Positions 63,845 to 64,000 of a stretch of DNA of 64,000 nucleotides are shown here, one piece after another. Source of the DNA: Axinella damicornis (Eukaryota > Porifera > Demospongiae > Axinellida > Axinellidae); NCBI GenBank assembly GCA_963931865.1, contig OZ007507.1, forward strand, positions 13,058,932 through 13,122,931. The letters run 5' to 3'. The notes beneath the pieces are model-generated. The model worked only from the letters and a program-made list of their open reading frames with translations. It made no database searches and was not told the origin of the DNA. The position numbers were made by a program, and so were the translations under genes. The stretch's first letter is position 1. Each line of letters opens with the position of its first letter.

Positions 63845-64000
63845 CGGCGATAGAAGAGGGAAAATGGCATTATATTGTTAGGGATATCAATTCCATCTTC
63901 TCCACCATGATTTATGTTCCTTCAGTATCTGTTCTCCTGAAAAGGTGACAAGAAATCCACCAACATGGCACACAGATCTGTGACTTCAATACAACAATTG
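63669..64000 (-). pseudogene. Second duplicated fragment of the secreted-protein gene, cut by window end
   Basis: Near-identical to 61,170-61,500 from AGCTAACGTCTATCATTTCC onward. Contains a 47-G tract at 63,798-63,844, longer than the 19-G tract in its sister copy. The gene-like part (about 63,880-64,000) continues past the window. Confidence 0.75.

Noticed and set aside
1..64000. Bacterial or phage origin, operons, CRISPR arrays, tRNA/rRNA genes
   Set aside because: Coding is intron-split with animal protein families; no regularly spaced repeat-spacer array, and no tRNA or rRNA signature was recognised.

Overview
This is eukaryotic, almost certainly animal, genomic DNA. Coding sequence sits in many short exons with GT-AG introns. 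The recognisable proteins are animal families, and the introns are full of miniature inverted-repeat elements, microsatellites and unusually long poly(G)/poly(C) runs. There are no operons, Shine-Dalgarno sites or CRISPR arrays. A marine invertebrate, perhaps sponge or cnidarian grade, fits the texture, but the species cannot be read from this window.

Main locus (about 1-49,050, minus strand). One giant RNF213/mysterin-like gene fills the left three quarters. I placed 46 exons by splice motif and reading-phase agreement; almost every junction keeps frame. The 5' part (49.1-28 kb) codes for an N-terminal and helical stalk region. The AAA+ core follows: Walker A at about 27.8 kb, a second Walker A at 13.1 kb with its Walker B at 9.1 kb, and a third Walker A/B pair at 7.4-7.6 kb. 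Then come the degenerate AAA region with the PAPFLNRFEK signature (5.9-5.6 kb) and a long helical hinge (5.2 kb to the left edge). The RING finger expected further 3' is not in the window, and the true 5' end was not found.

Embedded transposon (14,354-21,373). The 8.2-kb intron between the exons ending at 22,466 and starting at 14,226 holds a 7.0-kb element. It has about 650-bp terminal inverted repeats and two divergently transcribed, intron-containing genes: a 413-aa DDE integrase-core protein (plus) and a 362-aa protein with a C-terminal RING-like zinc domain (minus). Two smaller elements sit inside it: a TTAA-flanked piggyBac-like MITE in the right TIR and a MITE with 9-bp target duplications in the intron of the RING-like gene. 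This is the best candidate for a poorly described system.

Other intronic cargo. A decayed Ty3/gypsy pol fragment (about 41.0-42.1 kb) runs into a 1.4-kb purine-rich satellite in which an integrase-derived motif is repeated three times. A 52-bp minisatellite (45.18-45.76 kb) has copied the end of an exon and its splice donor about 12 times. At least eight MITE families are present; one, with termini TAGCCTCGTTCCCAGGC and 9-bp target duplications, recurs across the window.

Right flank (49-64 kb). This part is gene-poor. It has large foldbacks, a G-rich minisatellite, a strong CCAAT/TATA promoter-like block at 59.63-59.73 kb, and a small family of secreted-protein sequences with one intact member (62,373-63,080, minus) and three decayed partial copies. 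A few coding-like but unassigned or frameshifted exons lie at 53.3-58.2 kb.
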